Positions 1 through 8,959 of a stretch of DNA of 64,000 bases are shown here, one piece after another. Every line of letters begins with the position of its first letter. The first letter of the stretch is position 1. A program made the translations under genes and the position numbers. The DNA is taken from contig NZ_VFIA01000003.1 of the NCBI RefSeq assembly GCF_014282275.1, forward strand, positions 186,001 to 250,000. The letters run 5' to 3'. The notes beneath the pieces were generated by a model that was not told the DNA's origin, did not search any database, and worked only from the letters and a program-made list of their open reading frames with translations. The DNA is from Spirosoma utsteinense (GTDB taxonomy: Bacteria; Bacteroidota; Bacteroidia; Cytophagales; Spirosomataceae).

Positions 1-525
1 GCGACGAACGTCAAAGTGCTGGACGAGGAAAACACCGGCCTGAAAACGGAACGCCAGAAGCTGACTGATTCGGTAACGACGGTCGTCACACAAAATCAGG
101 AACTAAGCACCAAAGTGACGCGGGCTGCTGCGCTGAAAGCACAGAACGTGAAAGTATTTGCGGTCAACGCAAAAGGTAAAGTAAAAGAAGACGATGCTTA
201 CAAAGCAAAGCGGCTCGATAAAATCAAACTGGTTTATACCCTGCTGGACAATCCGCTGACGCGTGAAGAGCCGAAGGACGTATATGTCCGGGTGTTGGAC
301 CCACAGGGAGCAGTTGTCTCGGATATGGCAAACGGTTCAGGAACGTTCAGCGTAGATGGTAACGAAACCATTTACACCACCAAGCAAACGGTCAACTACA
401 CCAGCAACGGCCAGAATGTAGAACTGCTTTATACCCGTGGTATTCCTTACAAGCCCGGCAAGTATACGGTTGAACTGTATGCAGAAGGCTTCCGCATCGG
501 TGCGGGTGAGTTTGCCATCCGGTAA
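1..525 (+). CDS. Conserved protein with coiled-coil segment, C-terminal part (5' end outside window)
   Basis: The frame is open from the first base of the window, so the gene begins upstream; 174 residues are visible. The first 35 or so residues are polar and heptad-like (ENTGLKTERQKLTD and following), suggesting the end of a coiled coil. The rest is rich in beta-strand-forming residues and ends in a compact domain (YKPGKYTVELYAEG) that resembles an Ig-like or carrier fold. No catalytic motif is visible. It is probably an envelope-associated structural protein of a type common in Cytophagales, but the family is not recognised and the function is unknown. A strong hairpin terminator follows the stop codon. 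Confidence 0.75.
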   Translation, partial: ATNVKVLDEENTGLKTERQKLTDSVTTVVTQNQELSTKVTRAAALKAQNVKVFAVNAKGKVKEDDAYKAKRLDKIKLVYTLLDNPLTREEPKDVYVRVLDPQGAVVSDMANGSGTFSVDGNETIYTTKQTVNYTSNGQNVELLYTRGIPYKPGKYTVELYAEGFRIGAGEFAIR

Positions 526-544
526 GCCAGATAAGATCCAACAG

Positions 545-580
545 AAAAAGCGCGATACCCAACGGTGTCGCGCTTTTTTT
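545..580 (+). terminator. Intrinsic terminator, probably bidirectional
   Basis: A 10-bp stem (GCGCGATACC with GGTGTCGCGC, one G-T pair) with a CAAC loop is flanked by A5 on the left and T7 on the right. It lies between the converging gene 1 and the lipoprotein gene, so it can end transcripts from both sides. Confidence 0.85.
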
Positions 581-600
581 ATGTATAGCAGCCAGGTCTG

Positions 601-1038
601 TTACTTAAACCCAGCGAAGTACAAAGACCGTTTTGGATCACTCTGAACCGAAACCCGGAGTAGCTTACCCTGCTTCTCCATACCATTGTTCGTAAAGATA
701 CGGTCGGTTTGCAGCGTGCCGATACTGGAATCGGCCACGCGCAATTGAATAGCGTCGGCCTGCCGGTTCAGGACAACGTTTGAAATACGCTCGCTGCTTT
801 TAACCGGATATAATTTCGTGTATACCAACGTAACGGTGCTATCAGACTCCGTTGTCAACTCCGCATAGGGCATTTGGCTGGCCGACAGCGCGACGCTGGA
901 TGGGTCGAGATAGGCGTTGGTCTGGTAGGTACCAGCGACTTCACCTGCCAGCGTTTGGGCACTGGGTTGAATGTCAGCCTCGCGCTGGCAAGCCGTGGTG
1001 GCAGCCAGCAAGGCGAGTAGAAGAAGTCGTGGATGCAT
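601..1038 (-). CDS. Putative lipoprotein, function unknown
   Basis: A 145-residue protein beginning MHPRLLLLALLAATTAC, a hydrophobic signal ending in a cysteine at residue 17 that fits a lipoprotein signal peptidase site. A longer frame starts seven codons upstream, but it would overlap the preceding gene and spoil the signal peptide, so the start at 1038 is preferred. The mature part is polar and beta-rich with no known motif. The start codon lies directly behind the stop of the transglutaminase-like gene (1043), so the two are probably co-transcribed leftward. Function unknown; envelope location inferred from the signal. Confidence 0.8.
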   Translation of the reverse strand: MHPRLLLLALLAATTACQREADIQPSAQTLAGEVAGTYQTNAYLDPSSVALSASQMPYAELTTESDSTVTLVYTKLYPVKSSERISNVVLNRQADAIQLRVADSSIGTLQTDRIFTNNGMEKQGKLLRVSVQSDPKRSLYFAGFK

Positions 1039-1042
1039 AGTC

Positions 1043-1921
1043 CTATTCAGTTTGATCATTAGACCCTATAGAATTGACGAGGGTTGGTACGTCTTCCGAG
1101 TTTTTTTCAGCGTCGGTCATCGCGTTTTCTCCTTCGTCCGGGCCAACCGTATCTACCCAGACCTTCATTTCGTTGAGCGTCATTGGCCCAAACTGAGTTG
1201 TAAAAGCAACATCGGCCGCGTCGCGTCCGTAGGCCACTGTAATCCGGTTACCGCGCGCCTGCTGCTGCGTGGCGTCAAAGGTAAACCAGCGGCCATCTAC
1301 ATAAGCCTCGAACCAGGCATGCAAATCCATGGGATTGAGTTGGTAAAGATAGCCAACGACCATCCGGGCCGGAATATTAAGTGCCCGGCAAAGCGATATA
1401 CCCAGGTGCGTAAAGTCACGGCAGACGCCCACCCGCTTATCGGCTGTTTCTACGGCAGAAGTACTGGCATCACTCGTTCCGTATTCATACCGAACATTTT
1501 CATTAATCCACTTCCGAATGGCTTCGGCCTGGTTATAACCGGGCTCGGTGTTTTCGGTAATCTGAGCGGCCAAATTTCCCAATTGGTCAGACTGACAGTA
1601 CCGGCTGGGTAGCGTATAATGCAGTACGTCATCGGGCAAATCCTCGACGGGTGTATAAGGTGCGCCCGGTGATACGTCGATGAAATCGGCGGTTTGAACG
1701 GTAGCCGAAAAATGAATGGAGAACGGCCCTTCCGGCGCAACCACCCGCTGGCAAAGGTTACCGTACATATCAGTGAACTCGGTAACGTTGACGGCAGGTG
1801 TAATTTGGTATTCTTCGCGAATAATCCACTGCCCTGCCCCGGAACGGGGACGTAACATCAGGATGAGCGGAGTAGGTCCTTGGGCTTCGAACAGCAGTTC
1901 ACACCCGGCGTTAAGATGCAT
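1043..1921 (-). CDS. Transglutaminase-like cysteine protease family protein
   Basis: 292 residues with a transglutaminase core domain in the C-terminal half. The expected catalytic triad is visible: Cys167 in VGVCRDF, His201 in DLHAWFEAYV and Asp216 in FTFDAT. The N-terminal 100 residues match the beta-rich domain that precedes the core in bacterial transglutaminase-like proteins. There is no signal peptide, so it probably acts in the cytoplasm. Family members are mostly thought to act as proteases or amidases rather than true transglutaminases; the substrate cannot be deduced here. It is the first gene of a likely two-gene leftward unit with the lipoprotein at 601-1038. Confidence 0.9.
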   Translation of the reverse strand: MHLNAGCELLFEAQGPTPLILMLRPRSGAGQWIIREEYQITPAVNVTEFTDMYGNLCQRVVAPEGPFSIHFSATVQTADFIDVSPGAPYTPVEDLPDDVLHYTLPSRYCQSDQLGNLAAQITENTEPGYNQAEAIRKWINENVRYEYGTSDASTSAVETADKRVGVCRDFTHLGISLCRALNIPARMVVGYLYQLNPMDLHAWFEAYVDGRWFTFDATQQQARGNRITVAYGRDAADVAFTTQFGPMTLNEMKVWVDTVGPDEGENAMTDAEKNSEDVPTLVNSIGSNDQTE

Positions 1922-1999
1922 AATGGTCTAGAATGTTAGCCAGATAAGTTACAGCCCTTCAAATTAGTTTGGAATCGATACCTGAATTTTGGCTCACTG

Positions 2000-2386
2000 C
2001 TATTCCAGTGGTTTGAATAAGAACGTTTCAACTTTCCCTTGCTTGTTCTGACTAATATAAAAATCGAGCGGAGCAATGGCAAATGTTGCCTTATAGCGGG
2101 CAATCCCATCCTGAACCCCGCGCGATTCGGTAGTTGTCCACTTACCTAACTGGCCGGTCAGCTGCCCCATCACTTCCTGCAATTTCGTTCGCGAGACCTG
2201 CTGTTTGAATGCATCGCCCATCAGTGCGTAGAGCGAATCGGCCTGGTTATTATTGATAAACTGCTGGGCCAGTTTGGTAAGCGAATCCAGTGGGGCAGTA
2301 GACGACGCCGTAACCGGTGGCTGGGTTTGGGCTAGTGTGGTAAATGACATAAAGCCCAGACAAATAATAAAGGCGATGTTCCTCAT
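2000..2386 (-). CDS. Secreted DUF3887-like protein
   Basis: 128 residues starting MRNIAFIICLGFMSFTTLAQ, a clear signal peptide. The upstream extension of the frame to 2491 is rejected because it buries the signal. The mature part (AQQFINNNQADSLYALM and following) resembles DUF3887 domains, small NTF2-like folds that in other proteins sit next to serine hydrolases. Here the domain stands alone. Function unknown; periplasmic or surface location inferred. No operon partner: both neighbours are more than 70 bases away. Confidence 0.75.
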   Translation of the reverse strand: MRNIAFIICLGFMSFTTLAQTQPPVTASSTAPLDSLTKLAQQFINNNQADSLYALMGDAFKQQVSRTKLQEVMGQLTGQLGKWTTTESRGVQDGIARYKATFAIAPLDFYISQNKQGKVETFLFKPLE

Positions 2387-2631
2387 AGGTGAAGACAGGT
2401 TAAATTTCACATAAATGTATTCACTCCAGTAACCTCTGTCAATCAGAGATGTATTAACGGTTGCAGCAGTTTGCCAAAGGAGTTTCGCCAAATTCGGAGA
2501 ACGAATGCAGGAGCCTTCGTCTTTATGAACACTACGTATACCAATGAATAAAAATCTTAACTATACTAACAATTTATTTTGCCTTTTCGTATATTCACCA
2601 AATAAAATTAATACAGATCGAACATTTTCCG

Positions 2632-3390
2632 ATGAATGAGCAAAATGGACTGATTCCCAATATTTACACGTACTGCGATAGCTGGTGCGAACGATGTTTG
2701 TTTACCAGCCGATGCAATAGCTTTCAAATTCAGTTGGAAGCGGGTTTGATAGCCCCGGCTGCTAACGGAGACAACATGGCCCAACAACTCACGGCCGCAC
2801 TAAACCTGACCAAACAATACATCGACCGGTTGGCTCAGTCGCAGGAACCAACGGGTGCTCAGGCACCAGACAACGCACAGGCGCAGTTGCTCGAAGAAAT
2901 ACCAGTGCGTAGCAGCCAGCCTCAGCCAGACCCGGTCCTTATACTGGCTAATGAGTATCTGAAACAAACAGGCTTGTGGCTCAAGGCCGAAAAACAGCTG
3001 CTGGGAAGAGCCGGGCGGCAACAGCTGCTGGAAGTACGGTTAGGCCTTCGTACCGAATTGGAGGTCATGCCCATACTATATGCCCTGAAAGACGCCTGGG
3101 AGATGATTCGCTGGTACCGAACGCTCATCCCGGTAAAAACTCAGGCAGCGCTCCGCTCCCTGACCGAACCTACCAACGACCCTTATTTCGCGGTATACTA
3201 CCTGGGGAAAGCAAAGCTCGTGCTGGTCAGTATCGACCAGTCATTGCGGGCCTGGGAAACGATACTTCATCATTTCCCCGAAAAAGCCGACGACCTGCTC
3301 GACCTGATGGCCATGCTAAGCCGGATGAGCCGGGAAATGGATGTGCTGTTTCCGCAGGCACGGGCCTTCCAGCGACCGGGGCTCGACTAA
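2632..3390 (+). CDS. Conserved hypothetical protein with N-terminal four-cysteine cluster
   Basis: 252 residues. The N-terminus carries Cys15, Cys19, Cys22 and Cys28 (spacing C-x3-C-x2-C-x5-C), which could bind zinc or an iron-sulfur cluster. The rest is predicted to be mainly helical, with no signal peptide or membrane segment, and includes a long helical region rich in Leu, Arg and Met toward the C-terminus. I do not recognise the family. Translation starts at an ATG preceded by an AT-rich leader of about 140 bases. It converges with the OmpA-family gene at a gap of only 24 bases. Confidence 0.8.
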   Translation: MNEQNGLIPNIYTYCDSWCERCLFTSRCNSFQIQLEAGLIAPAANGDNMAQQLTAALNLTKQYIDRLAQSQEPTGAQAPDNAQAQLLEEIPVRSSQPQPDPVLILANEYLKQTGLWLKAEKQLLGRAGRQQLLEVRLGLRTELEVMPILYALKDAWEMIRWYRTLIPVKTQAALRSLTEPTNDPYFAVYYLGKAKLVLVSIDQSLRAWETILHHFPEKADDLLDLMAMLSRMSREMDVLFPQARAFQRPGLD

Positions 3391-3414
3391 GTGTACGCCG
3401 GCAGGTGCCTGCTG

Positions 3415-5043
3415 TTACTTCTTGAGAATGACGAATTCTACCCGACGGTTCTGCTGGCGTCCTTCATCGGTGTCGTTGGTGGATACGGGTTTGGTTTCGC
3501 CAAAGCCTTTGCTGGCCACACGGTCAGGTTCAATCCCTTTGCTAACAAAATACTCCCGCACTGCATCAGCCCGGTCCTGCGAAAGTTTAGCGTTGATCTC
3601 ATTAGAGCCGGTATTATCCGTGTGCCCGCGGACCTCGATGGTCATCTTGGGCGACTCGTTGAAGGTGACCACCAGCCGGTCGAGTTCGGGGCCGGACTCG
3701 GGACGAAGCTCTGACTTACCCGTATCGAAGAAAATATTGTTCAACCGGATCGACCGCCCTACTTCGATAGGCACCAGTTTGAGTTCTTTTCCTTTTATTT
3801 CCTGAAAGCCTTTGGTCTGGGTCAGATCGACGTTGTCGCCTTCAGCAATAAAGTCTTTGGCAATCGCCCGCATCGAATACTTCTGGCCGTAAGGCAACAC
3901 GATCTTATACTCGCCCGTGATCGGATCTGACGTGGCCTCGCCCGCTTCAGCGCCGTCGGGCAACGTCTGGTAAATGATTTTAGCTTCTATGGGCTTGCCG
4001 GTCGTCTGATCGATAACCCGGCCGCTGATGAGCGCAACCGGATCGGGCCGGGTAGTGGGATTGTTGGCCACGTCTCCGCTCCCACCCACTTTACCCGGCT
4101 GGTCGGCTGGACGATCGTCGGTAAGTTTAACCCGAACAATATCCCCTTTGCCCAGCGTATTTTTGAATGTTGTCAGATAGGCATAATCGCCCGATGCCGA
4201 TAAGGTGTAGTAGGCATCATAGCCGTCGGTGTTCACGGTTGGTCCCAGATTAACGGGTTTCGACCAGTGTTTCCAGGTTTTGTCGACCCGCTTACAGACG
4301 TAGATGTCGTTGCTGCCCACCCCACCATCGCGGTTGCTGGAGAAATAAAGCGTTGCGCCATCGGGGGCCAGGAAAGGCGTCGTTTCGGTAAATTTCGTAT
4401 TTACCTCGATACCCAAATCCATAGGTTTGCTCCACGACCCGTCTTTCTGCCGGAAGCTCACGTAGATATCGTCTTCTTTGCTGTTTTTCTTCTCGCTGAA
4501 GGCCATCAGCAGCACCTTACCATCGGCCGACATGAACCCGCAGTCGAACTGGCCCTTGCTCATGCTGACGTAGCCCGGGATATCCATCTTCTGGGGGGGC
4601 GACCAGCCGTTGGCGGTCTTCTTGCTGATCGAAAACCCGCGCGTTTCGTAGTTCCCGTTGCTATAGGAGCCTTTCACCAGCATTGTTTGCCCATCAGGCG
4701 TAATGCTGTATGCACAGTTGTATTCGTCTTTGTTGAGCGGGAAACCCATGCGCCGGGCGGGCCCCCACCGTTTGCCGCCCTCGTCGAAGTCGGAGTACCA
4801 GATATCCTGGCTTCCCTTATCGCCGTGGGTATTGTTAGGGTGGCTTATCCGGGCAAAATACAACGTACGCCCATCGGGCGAAATCATGGGGTTGATCTCG
4901 TTGTATTCTGAGTTAACCTGATTACCAAGGTTCTCTATTCTACCTCCTCCCGATTCGGTTGAGTCTTTACCTGGCTGGCTATTTGCAGCAAACGAAGCAA
5001 GCAGCAAAAGCAAGCTGGCGGTTATGGCACCATTGGCATTCAT
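3415..5043 (-). CDS. OmpA family outer-membrane protein with PD40 beta-propeller
   Basis: 542 residues: signal peptide (about 1-22), a WD40-like PD40 propeller (repeats such as MISPDGRTLYFAR, FLAPDGATLYFSS), a carboxypeptidase-regulatory-like beta sandwich near residues 345-410 (ISGRVIDQTTGKPIEAKI), and a C-terminal OmpA domain. The OmpA part keeps the peptidoglycan-binding signature (VEVRGHTDN-type, here EVRGHTDNTG) and the NRRVEF ending. It should anchor the outer membrane to peptidoglycan. Similar Bacteroidota proteins occur beside type IX secretion genes, but none is seen here, so a gliding or secretion role would be speculation. Confidence 0.93.
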   Translation of the reverse strand: MNANGAITASLLLLLASFAANSQPGKDSTESGGGRIENLGNQVNSEYNEINPMISPDGRTLYFARISHPNNTHGDKGSQDIWYSDFDEGGKRWGPARRMGFPLNKDEYNCAYSITPDGQTMLVKGSYSNGNYETRGFSISKKTANGWSPPQKMDIPGYVSMSKGQFDCGFMSADGKVLLMAFSEKKNSKEDDIYVSFRQKDGSWSKPMDLGIEVNTKFTETTPFLAPDGATLYFSSNRDGGVGSNDIYVCKRVDKTWKHWSKPVNLGPTVNTDGYDAYYTLSASGDYAYLTTFKNTLGKGDIVRVKLTDDRPADQPGKVGGSGDVANNPTTRPDPVALISGRVIDQTTGKPIEAKIIYQTLPDGAEAGEATSDPITGEYKIVLPYGQKYSMRAIAKDFIAEGDNVDLTQTKGFQEIKGKELKLVPIEVGRSIRLNNIFFDTGKSELRPESGPELDRLVVTFNESPKMTIEVRGHTDNTGSNEINAKLSQDRADAVREYFVSKGIEPDRVASKGFGETKPVSTNDTDEGRQQNRRVEFVILKK

Positions 5044-5135
5044 TGAGGACGCGGGATAGTGAGATACTCTCTGAAAGAACGAAGGAGAGCCGTTTTGTAT
5101 TTTCCAGGTGTTTGTCTTACCGCTTCAATCAATTA

Positions 5136-5341
5136 TTAGTCCAGATTTGACGTGTCGATACCTGCATCTTTTAGTATGCCCAGAAACGTACCTTTTTTCA
5201 TATCCTTCGTGTGGATAGGAACAGGAACCGTGATTTTCGAGTCAGAATTGTAGTAATATGATGACTGCTCTTTCCCATACGTTTTAGGTAAAAACCATTT
5301 TGCTCCAAAAGTTGGACCAACCGTTTTGGTGACAGGTTCAT
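5136..5341 (-). pseudogene. hicA: HicA-type mRNA interferase toxin, frameshifted
   Basis: The start codon at 5341 overlaps the hicB stop in an ATGA, the coupling typical of a toxin-antitoxin pair. The first frame gives MNLSPKRLVQLL..GFYLKRMGKSSHHI, the HicA dsRBD-like fold with its conserved catalytic His region, but then runs to a stop at 5198-5200 after 47 residues. The expected continuation (YYNSDSKITVPVP..KDMKKGTFLGILKDAGI) lies in another frame up to the stop at 5136-5138. Adding one base near 5257 restores a full-length HicA of about 68 residues. Either the toxin is inactivated or the base is a sequencing error. Confidence 0.8.
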
Positions 5342-5577
5342 ACCAACTCAGTCGTCATCGTTAAGGAATACTCTAGCGTCTGGCTATCGTCTGGGGGAAT
5401 TGGTTCTCCCTCCTCTTTCAATACCTCTAAACAGCCCTCAATAGCATCTTTTGCCATGGCTATCGCTTCTTCAATTGTTTCACCATATGTAATGCACCCC
5501 CGAATAGCCGGCACTTTGACCGTGTAGCCGCCTTCAGGCTCAGGTGTTAGAATCAGACGGTATTGTAAGGTTGTCAT
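5338..5577 (-). CDS. hicB: HicB family antitoxin
   Basis: 79 residues of the HicB/UPF0150 type: a short beta-alpha-beta domain with the features EPEGGYTVKVPAIRGC and TIEEAIAMAKDAIEGCL. HicB proteins bind and block HicA, an RNase that cleaves mRNA. This short form ends after the partial RNase H-like domain and has no visible HTH or ribbon-helix-helix domain, so self-repression is not evident. Gene order is antitoxin first, then toxin, overlapping by four bases. The toxin gene is frameshifted, so the antitoxin may be a remnant. Confidence 0.88.
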   Translation of the reverse strand: MTTLQYRLILTPEPEGGYTVKVPAIRGCITYGETIEEAIAMAKDAIEGCLEVLKEEGEPIPPDDSQTLEYSLTMTTELV

Positions 5578-5615
5578 AGGGTCATGAACATCAATTAAAT
5601 CTTACACATCCTGGT

Positions 5616-7910
5616 TTAGACAACCACGCGCAACTTGGCGAAGCTGAGCAACAGCACCTTCTCGCCCGCTTTTTCGAATACGATGGTAGCTTTTCGTTCC
5701 GTACCGTTCACGTCGACAGCCTTCACGGTGCCAAAACCAAACTTGGCGTGTTCAACGCGCTGCCCGGCGGCCAGTTCGGCGGTGCTGGTCGGCGCAAAGT
5801 CGGCGGAGGGTGTGTGCGAAACCAGTGGCTGCGGAGCCTGCGACCGACCCGTTTTCTGGGCCAGCGACCGGACAAAGGCCGTAGAACCCGTTGACGTGGT
5901 CTCGCTCCGATCCCGCTCCGGCCGCTCAAAGTCCATCCGGTTGGGGGCAGCCCGGTGTTTCGATGCCGTCAGGTACTTCTGGTCTATTTCCATCAGGAAC
6001 CGGCTCGGCTCGCACATTTTCAGACGGCCGTAATGGTACCGCGTTTCGGCGTAGGAAACCGTCAGGCGTTTCTCGGCACGGGTGATGGCTACGTAGAACA
6101 ACCGTCTTTCTTCTTCCAGATCGTTACGGCTTTCGAGCATCATCTGGCTCGGAAACAGGTCTTCTTCCAGCCCAACGATGTTGACATGCTTAAACTCCAG
6201 GCCTTTGGCGGCATGGATCGTCATCAGCGTCACACGGTCGTTGTCGCCGTCGTCTTCTTTTTCGTCGGCCGTAGTCAGCAGCGATACCGACTGCAGGAAC
6301 GCGCCCAGGCTCTTTTCTTCGTTGTCGGGGCTATCGACAAATTCCTTGATGGCGTTCAGCAACTCCTGTACGTTTTCGTACCGGGCCAGCCCTTCAACGG
6401 TTTTATCGTCATACAATTCTTTGAGCAGGCCCGATGATTTGGCAATGTGGGAGGCCACCTCAAACGCGTCTTTTTTATCGAGCAGCAGTTTGAAACTTTT
6501 GATCAGATCGGCAAACGCTTCGATGGCCAGCGCCGACCGGCCCGTAATGTGCTTATTGATCTCGGCAACGATCTCCCAGACAGAATCTTCCTTCTCGGCC
6601 GCAATCACGCTGATCTTGGCCACCGTCGTATCGCCAATGCCCCGTTTAGGCAGGTTGATGATGCGTTTGAAGGCTTCCTCATCCTGCTGGTTTACGGTAA
6701 ACCGCAGGTAGGCAATCAGGTCCTTTATTTCCTTACGCTGGTAGAACGAAAGCCCGCCAATGATCCGGTATTTGATACTCACCTTGCGCAGGGCTTCCTC
6801 AAAGGCCCGTGACTGCGCGTTGGTTCGGTACAGAATGGCAAAGTCGTTATTTACGAGCGACTCGTTCATCTTGGCCTCGAAAATCGACGAAGCCACCAGC
6901 CTCCCTTCTTCGTTGTCCGACGAGGCCTTGATCACGTCGATCAGCGGCCCATCTTCGTTAGAGGTGTAAACGTGCTTTTCCAGCTGATTTTTGTTGCGGG
7001 CTATGATCGAGTTGGCCGCCTGCACAATGGTATTGGTCGAGCGGTAGTTCTCCTCCAGTTTCACGATTTTGACATTCTCTTTGCCGTAATCGCGCTGGAA
7101 GTTCAGGATGTTTTCGATGTTGGCCCCCCGGAAGGCGTAGATACTCTGCGCATCGTCGCCCACGATACAAATGTTCTGATGAACAGCCGCCAGTTTGCGC
7201 GTGATGAGGTACTGCGATACGTTGGTATCCTGAAACTCATCGACCATCACGTGCTGAAACTTGTGCTGGTACTTGTTCAGTATGTCCAGGTGATCGCGGA
7301 ACAGAACGTTCGTATTGAACAGCAGGTCATCGAAGTCCATGGCATTGGCCGCGAAGCACCGTAACGCATACTGCTTATAGATCCGGCCGGTATGAGGCAT
7401 ACGGGCCGCTTCGTCATCGGCCTGAATGACCGCGTTATTGATGTAATCGTCCGGGCCAATGAGTCGGTTCTTGGCCCCGGATATGCGCCCGAAGACGCTG
7501 TTGGCCCGGTAAACCTTATCGTCCAGCCCCATTTCCTTCACAATACTCCGTATCAACGACTTGGAGTCGTCGGTGTCGTAGATTGAGAAATTGGAGGTAT
7601 AGCCAATGGCCTTGGCTTCGATACGGAGAATCTTGGCAAACACGGAGTGAAACGTACCCATCCAGATATTGCGGGCTTCGGTGCCCACAACGCTCTCGAT
7701 GCGTTTCCGCATTTCACCAGCGGCCTTGTTAGTGAAAGTCAACGACAAAATCCGGAACGGATCGACGCCATTTTCAATCAGGTGCGCAATGCGGTAGGTT
7801 AGTACGCGGGTCTTACCCGAACCGGCACCGGCTATAATCATCAGCGGTCCGTCGCCGTGCATGACGGCTTCGCGCTGGGGGTCATTCAAACTTGATAAGT
7901 AATCGATCAT
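5616..7910 (-). CDS. pcrA: ATP-dependent DNA helicase, UvrD/PcrA (superfamily 1)
   Basis: 764 residues, the usual length for UvrD/PcrA. It unwinds DNA 3' to 5' in nucleotide excision and mismatch repair and in clearing replication blocks. Visible motifs: Walker A GAGSGKT (residues 28-34), Walker B VDEFQDTN, motif III GDDAQSIYAFRG, motif V TIHAAKGLEF, motif VI VAITRAEKRL, and a C-terminal Tudor-like domain (VEHAKFGFGTVKAV) that in PcrA contacts RNA polymerase. The start MIDYLSSLNDPQREAV at 7910 matches the family; the 43-residue upstream extension does not. It appears monocistronic. Confidence 0.95.
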   Translation of the reverse strand: MIDYLSSLNDPQREAVMHGDGPLMIIAGAGSGKTRVLTYRIAHLIENGVDPFRILSLTFTNKAAGEMRKRIESVVGTEARNIWMGTFHSVFAKILRIEAKAIGYTSNFSIYDTDDSKSLIRSIVKEMGLDDKVYRANSVFGRISGAKNRLIGPDDYINNAVIQADDEAARMPHTGRIYKQYALRCFAANAMDFDDLLFNTNVLFRDHLDILNKYQHKFQHVMVDEFQDTNVSQYLITRKLAAVHQNICIVGDDAQSIYAFRGANIENILNFQRDYGKENVKIVKLEENYRSTNTIVQAANSIIARNKNQLEKHVYTSNEDGPLIDVIKASSDNEEGRLVASSIFEAKMNESLVNNDFAILYRTNAQSRAFEEALRKVSIKYRIIGGLSFYQRKEIKDLIAYLRFTVNQQDEEAFKRIINLPKRGIGDTTVAKISVIAAEKEDSVWEIVAEINKHITGRSALAIEAFADLIKSFKLLLDKKDAFEVASHIAKSSGLLKELYDDKTVEGLARYENVQELLNAIKEFVDSPDNEEKSLGAFLQSVSLLTTADEKEDDGDNDRVTLMTIHAAKGLEFKHVNIVGLEEDLFPSQMMLESRNDLEEERRLFYVAITRAEKRLTVSYAETRYHYGRLKMCEPSRFLMEIDQKYLTASKHRAAPNRMDFERPERDRSETTSTGSTAFVRSLAQKTGRSQAPQPLVSHTPSADFAPTSTAELAAGQRVEHAKFGFGTVKAVDVNGTERKATIVFEKAGEKVLLLSFAKLRVVV

Positions 7911-8371
7911 CAACGTCGCTTCTATCCTTCTACAACAAGTAAAAGTAGGAAAAAATTTGGTCGGGGTCGATAGGAAATTGGCGGGAACGGCATCACGATG
8001 TATAGCAGAAAGAGGGCGAAACCTGTCACACCATACCACCCATCTCTACGCGCATAAGCTCGGAGTAGGACGAGGCCGTAGCCACACCCCATCTCACTTC
8101 CGGTACCGAAGCCAGCCGCGGGTTTTATTGTTGAATACACACCCCTCCATACCGCCGTAATTATCTTCTTCAATCAGACGGATGACCTGATGAGCAAAGA
8201 AAGAATTGGTACCATCGTTATGAACCAGAAAGAGCAAACTAGCTTTCTACTTGTACATACTGTGTATCTTTAGGTAAGTTACAGAAAATCTTTGCGCCCT
8301 GGTGCAACGCTGGAGCCGTTGGTATTGTCTTTCCCCTGACTGCCACCTAAACCACCTTTGATCTGAACCTG
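7911..8371. other. Intergenic region of about 460 bases without a convincing gene
   Basis: It separates the leftward helicase from the rightward sigma-factor gene. A 83-codon leftward frame (7922-8173) has low-complexity, Pro/Arg/Leu-rich content and no recognisable domain, and a 27-codon rightward frame starts near 8191; neither is supported. The right part holds a TATCTTTA box (8265-8272) likely to drive the sigma operon. Confidence 0.6.
8265..8272 (+). promoter_or_regulatory. Possible -7 promoter box of the first ECF sigma operon
   Basis: TATCTTTA matches the Bacteroidota -7 consensus TAnnTTTG in seven of eight positions and lies 100 bases upstream of the sigma gene. The same eight bases occur upstream of the second ECF sigma gene (48920-48927). 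No clear -33 TTG is visible at the usual spacing. Confidence 0.35.
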
Positions 8372-8947
8372 TTGGACTCTAAACCGTACCCAGACCGCCA
8401 TAGTGATCTGGTTAAACGCTGCCAGCAAGGCGAGCGACGGGCTCAGTATGACCTGTATCAGCAGTATGTGAAGGCAATGTATAACGTGTGCCTGCGCATC
8501 GTGAATCATGAAGCCGAAGCTGAAGATGTGTTGCAGGAAGCGTTTATTGATGCCTTCAGCCATATTGGCTCGTTCCGGGGACAAAGCACCTTTGGTGCCT
8601 GGCTGAAGCAGATCGTGGTCAATCGGGCGATCAACCACCTGCGCGGCCGACGGCTGGATCTGGTCAATCTGGATTCGGTTCAGTTTGGAGGAGAAAATGG
8701 TGATTCGGCAGACGGGCCTGATTTTGCCGATGTTGAGCCGTACGATGAAGAGGGCGTCCAACTGGAAGTAGAGCGGGTACGGCGGGCTATGACCCAGTTG
8801 CCCGAAGGTTACCGCGTGGTTCTCTCGTTGTACCTGTTTGAAGGCTACGACCACGAAGAGATAGGTAACGTGTTGAACATAAGCGAAACAACATCCCGCA
8901 CCCAATATCTGCGGGGTAAGAAACGACTGCTTGACTTATTGACGTAA
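8372..8947 (+). CDS. RNA polymerase sigma-70 factor, ECF type
   Basis: 191 residues with sigma region 2 (AQYDLYQQYVKAMYNVCLRI..EAEDVLQEAFIDAF) and region 4 (LPEGYRVVLSLYLFEGYDHEEIGNVLNISE). Such factors direct transcription of envelope or stress genes when freed from an anti-sigma factor. The start is probably TTG at 8372; a stop codon lies seven codons upstream in frame and no ATG precedes the conserved region 2. The next gene begins 12 bases after the stop and has the layout of a membrane anti-sigma factor. Target genes cannot be named from the sequence. Confidence 0.93.
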   Translation: MDSKPYPDRHSDLVKRCQQGERRAQYDLYQQYVKAMYNVCLRIVNHEAEAEDVLQEAFIDAFSHIGSFRGQSTFGAWLKQIVVNRAINHLRGRRLDLVNLDSVQFGGENGDSADGPDFADVEPYDEEGVQLEVERVRRAMTQLPEGYRVVLSLYLFEGYDHEEIGNVLNISETTSRTQYLRGKKRLLDLLT

Positions 8948-8959
8948 ACAACAAAACAA

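Noticed and set aside
7922-8173. Leftward 83-codon frame in the helicase/sigma gap
   Set aside because: Biased composition, no domain, and no supporting start or spacing.
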